DNA of 30,313 bases from Gnetum montanum (taxonomy: Eukaryota > Streptophyta > Gnetopsida > Gnetales > Gnetaceae), in assembly GCA_015680685.1 (NCBI GenBank), contig MNCI01033602.1, positions 6,993 to 37,305 of the forward strand, written 5' to 3'. Under the pieces are notes generated by a model that was given only the letters and a program-made list of their open reading frames with translations, searched no databases and was not told the origin of the DNA. Positions 9,641-19,178 of the stretch are shown piece after piece (the first letter of the stretch is position 1; the number at the start of each line of letters is the position of its first letter). The translations under genes were made by a program, and so were the position numbers.

Positions 9641-10600
9641 TTCTTCTCCCCTACGTTAGATAGCATAGTAGAACGCAGCTACAAAACTCATCCACCAGCA
9701 CTGTAGATGGTTCCTAGTGGGTTTTGGAAGCATGTTCCATTATGACGTGTAATAAACAAAGTGTTGTAGAGATGGTAGCAGTTATACTATGGCATATCCC
9801 AGATCCAAGCCAAACGTCTCAAATTTTTGGGGCATTGACTAGATCCTTCTCCCTGCCTATTGCTGATTGTCTCAACCATCAAATATCTCAGAATACCCCG
9901 ATTTTCCACAAGCAACAGGGTTTCTATTATGGTGGCCACTACCTCCTCCACCAAGTGTGATCAAACGATCACACTGAAGCCTTGGAGGAGGAACTATAGA
10001 AACTCCTATGTCCCCTCTTAGAACTAGATTGCCTAATCCCCTACACATCTATGGGGAGGAGGAACATTGGCCACTGGCATGCTCACGCAGCACAGGACCC
10101 CTACAATTTCTAGGGTAATTAAAATTAACCTTAGCACTACCCTACACAATACAATAGCAAATGTTAGCATCATGTCTGAGTGTGATCCACACATGGCATA
10201 GCAACACTAGTGCTTTAGCAAATAGCATAGCACTAATTCTCTTCATACAGATAGTGTAGCAAAAACATGAAGGTAATAGCATAGTAAAGTTAGCTTAGCA
10301 TAGCAATAGAGCAATTAATCCTAAAAAAGTGATTAACATTACACCTTGATAGAACACGTGTCACACTGTCATATCACACATGGCCAAACCCTCCTAAGGG
10401 GTCCACGCTATGCTATTTTCATGCCAAGGACTTAAATCACCCAAGCCTCTATGGTAATGATAGCCGCAGCGATGGTAGTCTAGGCGACCTTGCATGTAAC
10501 CTTAGCATAGAGTATGTACATCCGTCATGGCTGAAATGGCAACAGGGATGGTGTAAGGGCCAAAACAATGATAAACACGATGAAAGAAAACACAGAAAGC
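9641..10600 (-). other. Probable intron or spacer in the antisense gene, with hairpin
   Basis: Between the putative first exon and the main body I see no consistent coding. Many GCTAT/GCTAC words (10200-10310) and one strong hairpin (9942-9991) are present. It could be intronic, but no splice pair is decisive. Confidence 0.35.
9942..9991. repeat. Two-tier hairpin
   Basis: The inner arms AGTGTGATC (9954-9962) and GATCACACT (9967-9975) flank a 4-base loop. The outer arms CCTCCTCCA (9942-9950) and TGGAGGAGG (9983-9991) extend it. That makes 18 paired bases in 50. Confidence 0.85.
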
Positions 10601-10806
10601 TACGAAAAATTGTAGAAACAAAATGAAAAGAAGAAATCAAAAGCAATAACAGAAGCATGAGAAAGCATAGGAAGCATAGCAGCCAACCGGGTTAGTGGTG
10701 TCTCATTTTGCACTATGATGCACACTTGTGTCACATGTCCTAGGGTTTCCTTTACTTCCTCAACCTTAGCAAGAACCAATTTTTTGCATTCCTTCTTGGG
10801 AGCCAT
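10600..10806 (-). CDS. Putative first exon of the antisense gene (MAPKKECKK...)
   Basis: The ATG at 10806-10804 lies 154 bases downstream of a minus-strand TATA box. The frame can be opened upstream (to 10881), but the ATG in AAGACGATGGC has the better plant start context and a basic MAPKKECKK start. The first 40 or so residues are charged (LAKVEEVKETLGHVTQVC); the last 25 are hydrophobic/aromatic and may already be intron. No domain is recognised. It probably belongs with the main body at 6806-9640 as an N-terminal exon. Confidence 0.4.
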   Translation of the reverse strand: MAPKKECKKLVLAKVEEVKETLGHVTQVCIIVQNETPLTRLAAMLPMLSHASVIAFDFFFSFCFYNFS

Positions 10807-10959
10807 CGTCTTGCTTGCTAACTCTTCCCTTGTTGCTATGTTGATATCACCTCGCTCTCTGTTGACACAATCGCTTTGCACTCTAAAATCTCTCTATGCT
10901 CTAAATGAGGGCTCTGCGCTATTACAGTAAAATTGACAAGTTTACTAGGGATTAATACC

Positions 10960-10967
10960 TATTTATA
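10960..10967 (-). promoter_or_regulatory. TATA box (TATAAATA) of the antisense gene
   Basis: GGCTATAAATAGG on the minus strand lies upstream of the MAPKK ATG. It suggests the antisense gene has its own promoter inside the element. Confidence 0.55.
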
Positions 10968-11146
10968 GCCACAATGGTAAAAAGGGAAAACTTGTCATTC
11001 TCTCTCTCTATTTAATGTGCAGTATGTTGTGTAGTATAGCATGCTCTCCACTACATCGTAACACTATTGGCATTAACACAGGTGGGTCTGGGAAAAAATC
11101 CTTTAGACACTTTGAGCTATTCATTTGCTTTTCCAAAAAACAAACA

Positions 11147-11161
11147 TATATATATATATTC
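11147..11161. repeat. (TA)n microsatellite
   Basis: A short run of alternating AT at the left edge of the upstream tandem repeat block. Confidence 0.8.
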
Positions 11162-11560
11162 AGTTAGTAGTTTGAAAAGACCTTAAACTAGCAACCCTAG
11201 CATAGTTTCAACTTTATCGGTTTGAAAAGACCTTAAAGTAGCACTCCTAGCATATAGTTTCACCCTAGTTAGTGGTGTGAAAAGATCTTAAAATAGAAAT
11301 TTTTCATTGTATGCATTTGTAGTCTACAATGACACTAAACTAATGGTTTCACATTTTTTTATTAGCATTTTTGCACTTTTATACTAGCAACTTTCCGTTT
11401 TGTATACTAGTAGTTTTCATTTTATGCATTCATAGTTTGCAATGATATTAAACTAGTAGTTTCACATTTTCACATTGGCAATTTTGCATTTTTTAGCAAT
11501 TTTGCATTTTTTTTCTATGTCTTAGCAGTCTTCCATGACCTTAAACTAGAAAATATTATG
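11160..11560 (+). repeat. Degenerate tandem repeat block upstream of pol
   Basis: Diverged units recur around GACCTTAAACTAGCA and TAGTTTCAC, for example at 11180, 11229, 11330, 11440 and 11540, merging into TTTTGCATTTT-rich sequence. The GACCTTAAACTAG word, in the same orientation, also builds the block after pol (14205-14540). Confidence 0.6.
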
Positions 11561-11649
11561 CTTTTCATCATACTTTACTGATTACATAACATTTTTGCTT
11601 TGCAAGGTTTTCACTATACATGATTACTACCAATAGGTACCTCTTAACA

Positions 11650-12075
11650 AGACTTTCATCCTTGAAATGCTAAATGACTATGTGGATGACATAGTGATGA
11701 AATCTAAAGAAGTCGCCGATCATTCCAATGATCTAGGTGTAGTCCTCAAATGTTTTCAAATACATGATTTACATCTCAATCCTAAAAGTGTATCTTTGGG
11801 GTGAGAATTGGACGCATGATAGGATTTGTAGTATCGAAGGTCAGAATACAAGTAGACCTTGACAAAGTAAAGGCTATCATCAACCTAGAACCTCCTACAA
11901 ACCTTAAAGAATGGTGCGGGTTACAAGGTAGGGTACAGTTCATCAAAAGGTTTATAGCAAAGCTGACCGACAAGTTACACCCCATGAAACATCTACTAAA
12001 GAAAGGGATTAACTTCATCTACCTTGCCACCTCAGACAGGTCTATCACGACACTGTTATGTCAGAGATAGGATGA
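11650..12075 (+). pseudogene. RT C-terminal part of the Tat-like pol, 5'-truncated
   Basis: Coding begins abruptly near the catalytic motif: LNDYVDDIVMKSK at about 11671-11709 keeps Y-V-D-D. After a frame change comes the connection region, with VSKVRIQVDLDKVKAIINLE and WCGLQGRVQFIKRFIAKLTD, ending at a TAG. The fingers and palm upstream of YVDD, the protease and gag are all missing; tandem repeats precede it directly. Functional relatives have an FGV...GFIVS block here, partly visible as FGV then GFVVSK. Confidence 0.88.
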
Positions 12076-12420
12076 TGGTTTTGAGATACCAGTGTACTAT
12101 CTAAGTCATGCAATGATAGCATATAAGGAGAAATACAATGATGTGGAGAGAAACTACCTTGCATTGGTGTTTGCATTAAAGAAATGGAGACACAACCTAT
12201 TTCGTAGGAAAATTAACATCATTTGCAAAACATACTTTGAGCTATTACAAAAAATCTATATGAAAGTAGTAGGATAGCCCAGTGGAAAGAAATAATAGCA
12301 GAATTTTATTTGCATTATGTAATCCAATCATCAATGAAAGGTCAAGCCATAGCAACACAACTTACGACCTCACCCATTGATGATCAGGCGATCATAGTCC
12401 CCAAATTTCTAGAAGAGCAT
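12076..12420 (+). pseudogene. First RNase H domain of the Tat-like pol
   Basis: VYYLSHAMIAYKEKYNDVER, LALVFALKKWRHNLF and, after a short break, RIAQWKEIIAEFYLHYVIQ and KGQAIATQL match the Ty3 RNase H/connection pattern: YYLS.. then ER..LA.VFA.KK.RHY, then KG.AIADQL. Stops and frame changes separate the pieces. A second RNase H follows directly, which sets the lineage. Confidence 0.85.
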
Positions 12421-12439
12421 GTTAGTACTATCCACCCCA

Positions 12440-12890
12440 TTGTATCTCGAAGCTACTTTACATTTCGACGATGCCTTGACCACATGAGGGGGTAGTGCAG
12501 CTACTATCATTTCATTACCCTCTAGGGAAATGCATCCTTCAGCTTATTGTTTCACATTCCCTTGTACAAAAAACATGGTAGAGTACAAGGATTTACTCAA
12601 GGACCTTCTAGCTGTCCAAGCACTACACATACAACACCTAGCAATTCACGAAGATTCATAACTAGTTGTGAATCAAATCATCAAGGTCTATGCCTACAAG
12701 GCTACACACCTACAATCCTATTACAACTTAGCAAAAAGCCTACTCAAATAGTTTGCAACTATGGACATGCAACATGTGCCATGCAAAAAAAACACTATAG
12801 CGGACACCTTACAGACCCTAGCATTAAATATTCCATCACACTTGTTCACAAGTTTTCTGACATCAATTACAATTATAGAGTGTACTAAGC
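12440..12890 (+). pseudogene. Second (archaeal-type) RNase H domain
   Basis: After a glycine-rich start (FDDALTT, stop, GGSAATII), the frame reads CFTFPCTKNMVEYKDLLKDL, then HLAIHEDS, stop, LVVNQIIKVYAYKATHLQSY, then MDMQHVPCKKNTIADTLQTL. These are the landmarks of the additional archaeal-type RNase H of plant Tat/Ogre Ty3 elements: NMAEYEAL, D-S-x-LVVNQ and HVPR..N..AD.LA. The first catalytic Asp region is damaged and a stop follows HEDS. This domain is the best single reason for the Tat/Ogre assignment. Confidence 0.85.
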
Positions 12891-13059
12891 CTATCACTCA
12901 AGTGGAACATGTAGCCTCTATTAGCACTATGGATACCCAGGAGTGGTATGTCAACATTAAAACCTACCTGCAACATGGCGAACCCTCAAGTGGATTGACA
13001 TCTACCCAGAGAGATGCGATTCATAAGCATGCCTAGTAATATATGCTCATGGGAAACAA

Positions 13060-14184
13060 CGCCCGATGAAAATGCTCCTATAAAAGGATATTGCTGACAT
13101 GTGTATATGAGGAGAAAGTGCATAAGGTGGTTAACGGAGTACACGAGGGACTGTGTGGTGGACACATAGCACTTAGGGCTATGGCTACAAAAATCAGACA
13201 TCTAGGGTATTACTGGCCTTGCATGGAGCATGATTTCTTGGCCAAAGTCAAGACATGTGATACATGTCAACAATACAAAAATATCATACGCATCTCACCT
13301 ACAGAGTTGCATCCAACATAGATTACGTGGGCTTTCCAATGATGGGGATTAGACCTCATAGGACCTATCACGCCTAATTCCTCCATAGGGCATAGCTTCA
13401 TCATCACCACCATTGAGTATTTTACTAAGTGGGTAGAGGCTATCCCTTTGAGAAAGACTACATCTCAGTAGGTTCGTCACTTCATCTTGGACAACATCGT
13501 GACAAGGTTCGGGCTTCCCATGACTATTGTGACTGAAAACGGGCCACAATTCAATAGTATAGAAACCCAAACCTTTTGTAGCAATCTTGGCATCAGGTAA
13601 TCATTCTCCTCACCATATTACTCACAAGTGAATGGGCAGGAAAAGGTTACAAATAAGTACATCATCAACTTGCTAAGGAGGATGCTTAACAACAGCAAGA
13701 GGTGATGGCATGAGAAAATCCTCTATGTGTTGTGGGCTTATAGGATGACATGCAGGATTGCGATAGGTAAGACTCCTTACAATCTTGTTTATGGATCTGA
13801 AGCTGTGTTACCTCTTGAGTTGTAGGTACCATCACTCCAGATGATCCTATCTGATGTCATGAGCAAAGCCCAGAACAACGAGTCAAGAGTCATCAACCTC
13901 AACTCAATAAAGGAGGAGCATGCACAAATGCTAAGTCACATAGAGCATTACAAAAGCAAGCAGCAATAAACACATCATGCAAATCCACATCAAAAGACAA
14001 TATAGATGGAAGACCTCATCCTCAAGGCTATCCGTGAGCAGGTGAACAAATTCTCAGCAAACTGGGAAGGTCCATATATGGTCAAAAAAGCCTTTGGGAA
14101 TGGAGCCTTCAAGCTAGCAGACATGGACTACAATGAGTTTCCAAATTTGGTGAATCACTCATATCTCAAGCTGTACTACATCTA
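13060..14184 (+). pseudogene. Integrase pseudogene of the Tat-like element
   Basis: The zinc-binding HHCC region is visible (HEGLCGGH, then CDTCQQ). The core follows: WGLDLIGPITPNS with the first Asp, then TENGPQFNS where the second catalytic Asp is Glu, then SQVNGQEKVTNKYI with the catalytic Glu. Next are CRIAIGKTPYNLVYGSEAVL and a C-terminal WEGPYMVKKAFGNGAFKLAD ending with NHSYLKLYYI and a TAA at about 14184. In-frame stops fall mainly where Gln or Trp is expected. No chromodomain is seen, which agrees with a Tat-type element. Confidence 0.92.
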
Positions 14185-14204
14185 AAGCATGAACATGGTA
14201 AGCT

Positions 14205-14540
14205 TGTCTACTACTATGTAAAATTGGCAAAGCTCCTCCACTATGACGTTAAACCGGCAAAGCTCATATGCTATGACATAAAACTGGCACAGACAGTTCA
14301 CTATGACTATAAACTAGAATAGCAGTCTGCTATGACTATAAACTAGCACAGACGGTCTACTAGGACCTTAAACTAGCTCATCCACCATCTGCCATGATGT
14401 TAAACTAGCATAACAAACATTTGCTATGATGTTAAACCGACACATATGGTCTATTGGGACCTTAAACCAATATAGCGATGGTCTACTAGGACCTTAAACT
14501 AGCATAGAATGGTCTACCAAGACCTTAAACTAGGTTCGCA
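14205..14540 (+). repeat. Degenerate tandem repeat block downstream of pol
   Basis: About ten units of roughly 30-36 bp vary on CTATGACxTTAAACTAGCA, with ACTAGGACCTTAAACTAG forms towards the end. Variable tandem repeats between pol and the 3' LTR are a known habit of Tat/Ogre elements. The shared word with 11160-11560 links the two blocks. Confidence 0.85.
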
Positions 14541-15780
14541 GCATGTCCCTAGCATGCATCTACACTAATACACAAAAAATGGGCATGCACAGTGCCAACG
14601 CGGGGTGGGACATTGCAGTTCCAAAATACAGTTCACGATGTCATGGGAACACCCTCTAGAACATATGCAACACTGTTGCTCTTGGCATCTTGCTGATCAT
14701 CTAGAGATGTTGTATGACATCATGTTGATCCTCCAAATATACTGCCATCATGGCTCATCATCCTCGTAGTAGCTTCCATGGTCAACACCTACTACTACAG
14801 TTCCAACAGTATTATGGCCCAGCCACAATATTGTTAACCTCCAACCCCGACCAACATTTGAGCTCAAGAGCTATTCAACTATTGGGTAGCCAATCTCACA
14901 GCTAAACTGAGAATGCTCATCTTTGGCTAGGATTCCTAGGCATCAATAGTCATAGCAACTCCCAGCTCCTTCAATGCCAGCTCCTCCACGCTAATCTTGC
15001 CAAGGCTACTGCTAGCCTTCCTAGTTTGAACATCATACACTAGAAAAGATGTCTAGAGCTTCAACAACGTGCATAGCAAGTAGGGACTTTGCCTTCATTT
15101 TGCATCATGGTTGTTTCTTTTGGTTTTCTCTTTGTTATATTTGCAAGGTGCGTACTAGAGGGGTGTTAGACGAAGGTATGTCTCGCCATGGTAGCAAATG
15201 CTACAGTATTACAAGGTGGTTGTCTTGATTAGCTTGGCTAGTTTAGAGTACACATCCCATCCTTTCCTTTACCTTTTCCCTTGCACCCGCAATTTCCACT
15301 CTCTCACCTCTTTTAAAAGCTTTTCTGGATGCTTGTTAAGCCCTCCTACTTACCCAACTGCAAAGTCCATGACATGTGTAACATAGCTCGCCACATGGGA
15401 AGCATCTATAGGGAGGTTAAAGTCCCATATGGATGTAACACAACTCATCCTAGGAAAGAAACACCTGTCCTGTAACAAGCTTGTTTGCAAATGTAAATGA
15501 AAAAATAGAAAAAGGAAAAAGAGTAAGAGAGCAAAAGTTCATGTGCATAAAAAAAACAAAAAAAACATGCCTAAAATAAATGGCACGTAGGCTGTTTTGC
15601 AACCACCCTCTCCAAGCTTTTCGATGAGAGGTCAAAGGTTAGCAAAAGCAAAGATGACCACACAAACAACTCCCTCATAAGCACTCTAATGAGGGATTCT
15701 GCTACATTTCATCATTATCATTTTCCTAAACCTCCTTCCTCCGCACGTAGCCCTTCCCTCTCCCATGCATTCGCAGTGCA
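14541..15780 (+). other. 3' untranslated region of the Tat-like element, no gene seen
   Basis: No domain is recognisable. It contains short open frames without motifs and a purine-rich tract (15493-15537) that could be a decayed polypurine tract. Beyond that I see nothing I can name. Confidence 0.4.
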
Positions 15781-15915
15781 AATCATAGTTAAGGCTAGCC
15801 ACTACGCTATGATACACTATGTAGTGTAGCAAACATGCAGAGCCATCCAAAGCATTTCAAAGGCCTCTAGCAATTGCAATTAGATCTAGAATAGATTTCT
15901 TCCATACATTGGTGG

Positions 15916-15953
15916 CTACACTATGCTACGCTACATAGTGTAGTATAGTGTAG
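15916..15953. repeat. GCTAY palindrome in right U3
   Basis: CTACACTATGCTAC (15916-15929) pairs with GTAGTATAGTGTAG (15940-15953) at 13 of 14 positions. Related foldbacks lie at 15800-15830 and 15965-16008. Confidence 0.88.
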
Positions 15954-16216
15954 GAAGTATCTACGCTACGCTAACATGGCTATGCTCTACAACGTAGCAT
16001 AGCGTAGCAGGTGGCTATGCTACATCAGTGTGCTTCACTCCTTCTTATCTAAATTTATGGAACATCCAATCCTAACGTCTCCAGTTCTAACAACATAATT
16101 GCAGTGTAGCAAGCTCATCAATCAGCTTTGCATGCCCATGCAACATAGACATGTCAACATCTAGGAGGTCCAGGACACATGGAATCAAAAACACATCTTT
16201 CACATGTTCCTAGCCC

Positions 16217-16224
16217 TATAAATA
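16217..16224 (+). promoter_or_regulatory. TATA box of the right LTR-like region
   Basis: CCCTATAAATACCC lies downstream of the palindrome cluster and about 630 bp before the insertion end, consistent with a U3/R boundary. Confidence 0.65.
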
Positions 16225-16846
16225 CCCTAATAAGTGAAGCTCAAAGGGTTAGCAAATTTCGAAAACTTTGGAAAAAAGCTATGGTTGGTAATTTTGAGCA
16301 TTGTTGGCATTTGTTATTGGCAAGCCAATTGGAAAACCTGTTGGCAAAGTAGTTTGCATCCCCCGTTTTGCATCCTGTTAGCTTTTTTCCATTTCCTTTA
16401 TAGCATTTTGCATTGTTAGCTCTTGAGTCCATGTTCGAGCATACGATTGGCTTGCTTTGAATGTTTTTTATTACTTTTGAGATCTCTCTGCTTCCTAGCA
16501 TCATGCAATCAATTGTATCCACTTTGACAACGTAAAGCCGTAATCTTGAAGTGGTGCATTTCTTAACCTTGGTTTACTTTATTCTCTTTCTTATCACTGC
16601 ATTTTACATCATTTTCATTCCCTTGCATATAATAATTGATATTTTATGCTATAAACATTTTTTTTACATTACACATTTGCAAAAGGTTTAGTGACACTGA
16701 TTAAGTCCTTGTCTGATCAACCAAACTATTCAAGGCACCCCATTTCCTCTTCATCTAGCACAATCCTCACCCGGATTTGGGGTTAAGACTATCATGATCG
16801 ATGACCTCTCAGTTTTTTCCAGCCACCAATGTTTTTGGTTGCTACA

Positions 16847-16851
16847 ATGGG
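16847..16851. repeat. Right target-site duplication ATGGG
   Basis: Exact match to 6063-6067, directly after the element's terminal GCTACA. The interrupted RNase H frame resumes immediately after it. Confidence 0.92.
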
Positions 16852-17110
16852 TGCACAACTAAATTACACCACAATAGAGAAAGAATTAATGCTAGTGGTG
16901 TATGCTCTTGAAAAAGTTCAGACACTATGTGCTTGGTTATAAAGTATTTGTGCATACAAATCATAGTGCCATCCACTCCTTAATGAACAAGTTGATGGTA
17001 AGCCCCTGTATCATATAGTGGCTCGTGATCTTGTAGGAATTCAATCTCACGATGTTAGATTAGAAATTGACTAAAAATGTAGTTGTTGACAACCTCTCTC
17101 GATTAAGATG
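16852..17110 (+). pseudogene. RNase H, C-terminal part of the split element
   Basis: The frame resumes as AQLNYTTIEKELMLVVYALEK, then (frame change) HYVLGYKVFVHTNHSAIHSL, MNKLMVSP, and NVVVDNLSRL near 17075-17105. These are the standard Ty3 RNase H end blocks (TT.EKEL.AVV.AL.KF, VHTDH..L..L, NVVADHLSR). The Asp of the TDH block is Asn here, and there are stops. It continues the 5881-6062 fragment. Confidence 0.88.
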
Positions 17111-17299
17111 CAATAATAAAGAGGAGGAAAGCCCACTCTCTAATCAATTTCCAAATGAACTCCTCTTTATAGGAGCAATAAATGACTAAGTGCTTACTAA
17201 AACAAAATGATACAATGGCATACTCACTTACCTTTTTACTCAAGAGATTCCATAAGGTTTGGAATTTAGGAAGAAATAACAGTTTTTTCATCAGGAAAA

Positions 17300-18480
17300 G
17301 TACTTCATTAAAATCAATGGACACCTTTATAAGGTATGCGTCGATGGCCTGATTCATTGGTATGTCCCTGATGTAGATCAACTACGTGTTCTCTAGGATG
17401 CTCATGAAGGGCCTTGCAAAGGCCACTATGCAGGAAGATGCATAAACATAAAAATCCTAATGGTAGGATACTATTAGCCTATAATCTTTAGGGATGCCCA
17501 CTAGTTTGTCTAATCTTGTGAACACTATCAATGAGATGGTGGGATGATTGCTTGAATGGAGGATCCTCAATAGTGGATTCAACCACTAGAGCCCTTTGAC
17601 ATATGGATCATAGACTTCATGGGTCCAATCACATCTATGTCCAATGAAAAGGCATATATCATTGTAGTAGTTAACTACTACATCAAATGGCCAGAAGTAG
17701 TAGCCATCACCGATTGTACATCATCCACTACTACTAGATTTATACAACAAAATGTTGTAAACAAGTTTGGGATGTCATGTGCACTAATTTTTGACAATGG
17801 AACTTACTTTACAGATGTCACCTTTTGAAAATTTATGCAACACTTGGGGGTTGAACATAAATTAACAACATCCTATCATCCACTAAGCCAACAATTAGAT
17901 AGAGGCAACTGATAGGGAGATTGCAAATATGCTAACAAGGATCACAAGAAAATATAGGAGAGACTAGTGCATAAAATTGAATGATGCCCCTTGGATTTAT
18001 CACTCAACATGGAAACTCCTTATTGGCTACTCTCCCTATGAGCTAGTGTATGGAAAACTTCCAATGCTTTCAATTTAATTTGATCTCCGTACACTCTCAA
18101 TAGTCTATGATTTAAATCTTAACCTAAGTCTAGCACAAAAAGAAAGATTGATCAACCTCAATGTGCTAGATGAATATCAATTAGTAGTCCTATCTTTAAA
18201 TGAGGTGCACAAGGCATTCAATAAGCAATGTCATGACCTTAAAATGCAAAAAGTGAAATTTCAATCAGGAGATAAGATTCTCTATTGGAACCTCACACAT
18301 GTACCCCAAAAGACCCAGTTCCAAACATTGTGGGAGGAACTTTATATAATTAATTAAACCTTTCACTCTAGGTTCATGCCAATCTATAAGCCTAAGAGCC
18401 CACACAAAAGGCAAGTGATCAACATCCAACAAGTGAAACCTTTCCTAGAGCCAAGACAGGCCAATGCAACTACCATCTAA
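17300..18480 (+). pseudogene. Integrase pseudogene of the split Ty3/gypsy element
   Basis: A zinc-binding remnant reads DAHEGPCKGHYAGR. The catalytic core reads FDIWIIDFMGPITSM (first Asp), SCALIFDNGTYFTDV (second Asp kept), HLGVEHKLTTSYHP, then after a frame change IEATDREIANMLTRI (catalytic Glu kept). APWIYHSTWK, YSPYELVYGKLPM and a charged C-terminal region (MQKVKFQSGDKILYWN) follow, with GQ-type end sequence to 18480. All three catalytic acids can be traced, although stops and frameshifts disable the gene. No chromodomain is seen. Confidence 0.9.
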
Positions 18481-19178
18481 ATGAATGGAAAACCATGTTT
18501 TATTTTTAAGATATCCTCCTTTCAAATCAGTAAGGGAAGAGATGACCATACATGCTAACCATCCACATGGCTCCTCAGTTTTTCACTTTTCTATTTTACA
18601 TATTTTTTATTTTACACTTTGTTGATTTTTATCCATTTTCTTGATTTTTTCTTTACAACATCATTAGTATGTTTTTTCTTTCTTGAATATTTTATACCAT
18701 TTTATATTTTTTACTTTATTATGTTTCTATTTGCTACTTTTCATTATTTTTGTTATTAAAAGTGCTTTATTACTATAGAAAAAAATCCCACTATTGTTCT
18801 TTACTAATGATGGTTTGTACTTAGTGTTATTATTGTTAATGTTTGCTTTCTATTTTTGAATTCTAATGTCTGATAACTATGACATGGTTTATTTTTTATT
18901 TAATAGGTAGTGAGTCCATGACATCCACCAATCTACAAACTCTATGGTGTTCCTTTTAATAGAAGTTTAAGGTCCCTTTCATTAAAGAAACTTTTAATAA
19001 ATTTGTGACCTTGGTAGTTTCTGAAATTAGAAAGGATTCAAAGATTTAAAAGGGTGTGACTTCAAGAGGACTCTTTACCCTTTGTACTCTTCTACTTGTG
19101 TGCTTGAGCATTTTCAATAACTAGTTACCATTCCATGTTCCAATAATAAAAAGTTAAATAAAGTCTTTGCATGATGTG
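18481..19178 (+). other. T-rich 3' region of the split element, no gene
   Basis: A purine run (AAGGGAAGAGA, 18532-18542) directly followed by TG at 18543 could be the polypurine tract and 3' LTR start. T-rich sequence follows (18560-18780), and AATAAA occurs at about 19156 just before the solo LTR. The LTR end was not identified. Confidence 0.35.

Larger units (their letters stand above)
6068..16846 (+). mobile_element. 10.8-kb composite Tat/Ogre-like LTR insertion
   Basis: The insertion begins TGAAACACCC and ends GGTTGCTACA, is bounded by a 5-bp duplication, and sits inside another element's RNase H gene. Inside are, in order: a U3-like left end with palindromes, a minus-strand gene, tandem repeats, a 5'-truncated plus-strand pol with two RNase H domains, more tandem repeats, and a TATA-bearing right terminal region. 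I could not align the two ends over their full length. They share a 15-bp identity (6769-6783 and 15780-15794) and the same palindrome family, so one or both LTRs are rearranged. Orientation follows pol. Confidence 0.8.
15780..16846 (+). repeat. Right terminal (3' LTR-like) region of the Tat-like insertion
   Basis: It starts with the 15-bp AAATCATAGTTAAGG shared with the left end, followed by three GCTAY quasi-palindromes (U3), a CTATAAATAC box at 16216, a long R-U5-like stretch, and the terminal CA at 16846 next to the target duplication. The left boundary is uncertain because the left LTR copy is truncated. Confidence 0.6.

Noticed and set aside
18560-18780. Possible matrix-attachment or promoter region (T-rich)
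   Set aside because: Low-complexity T-rich 3' sequence of an old element; no specific motif to support it.
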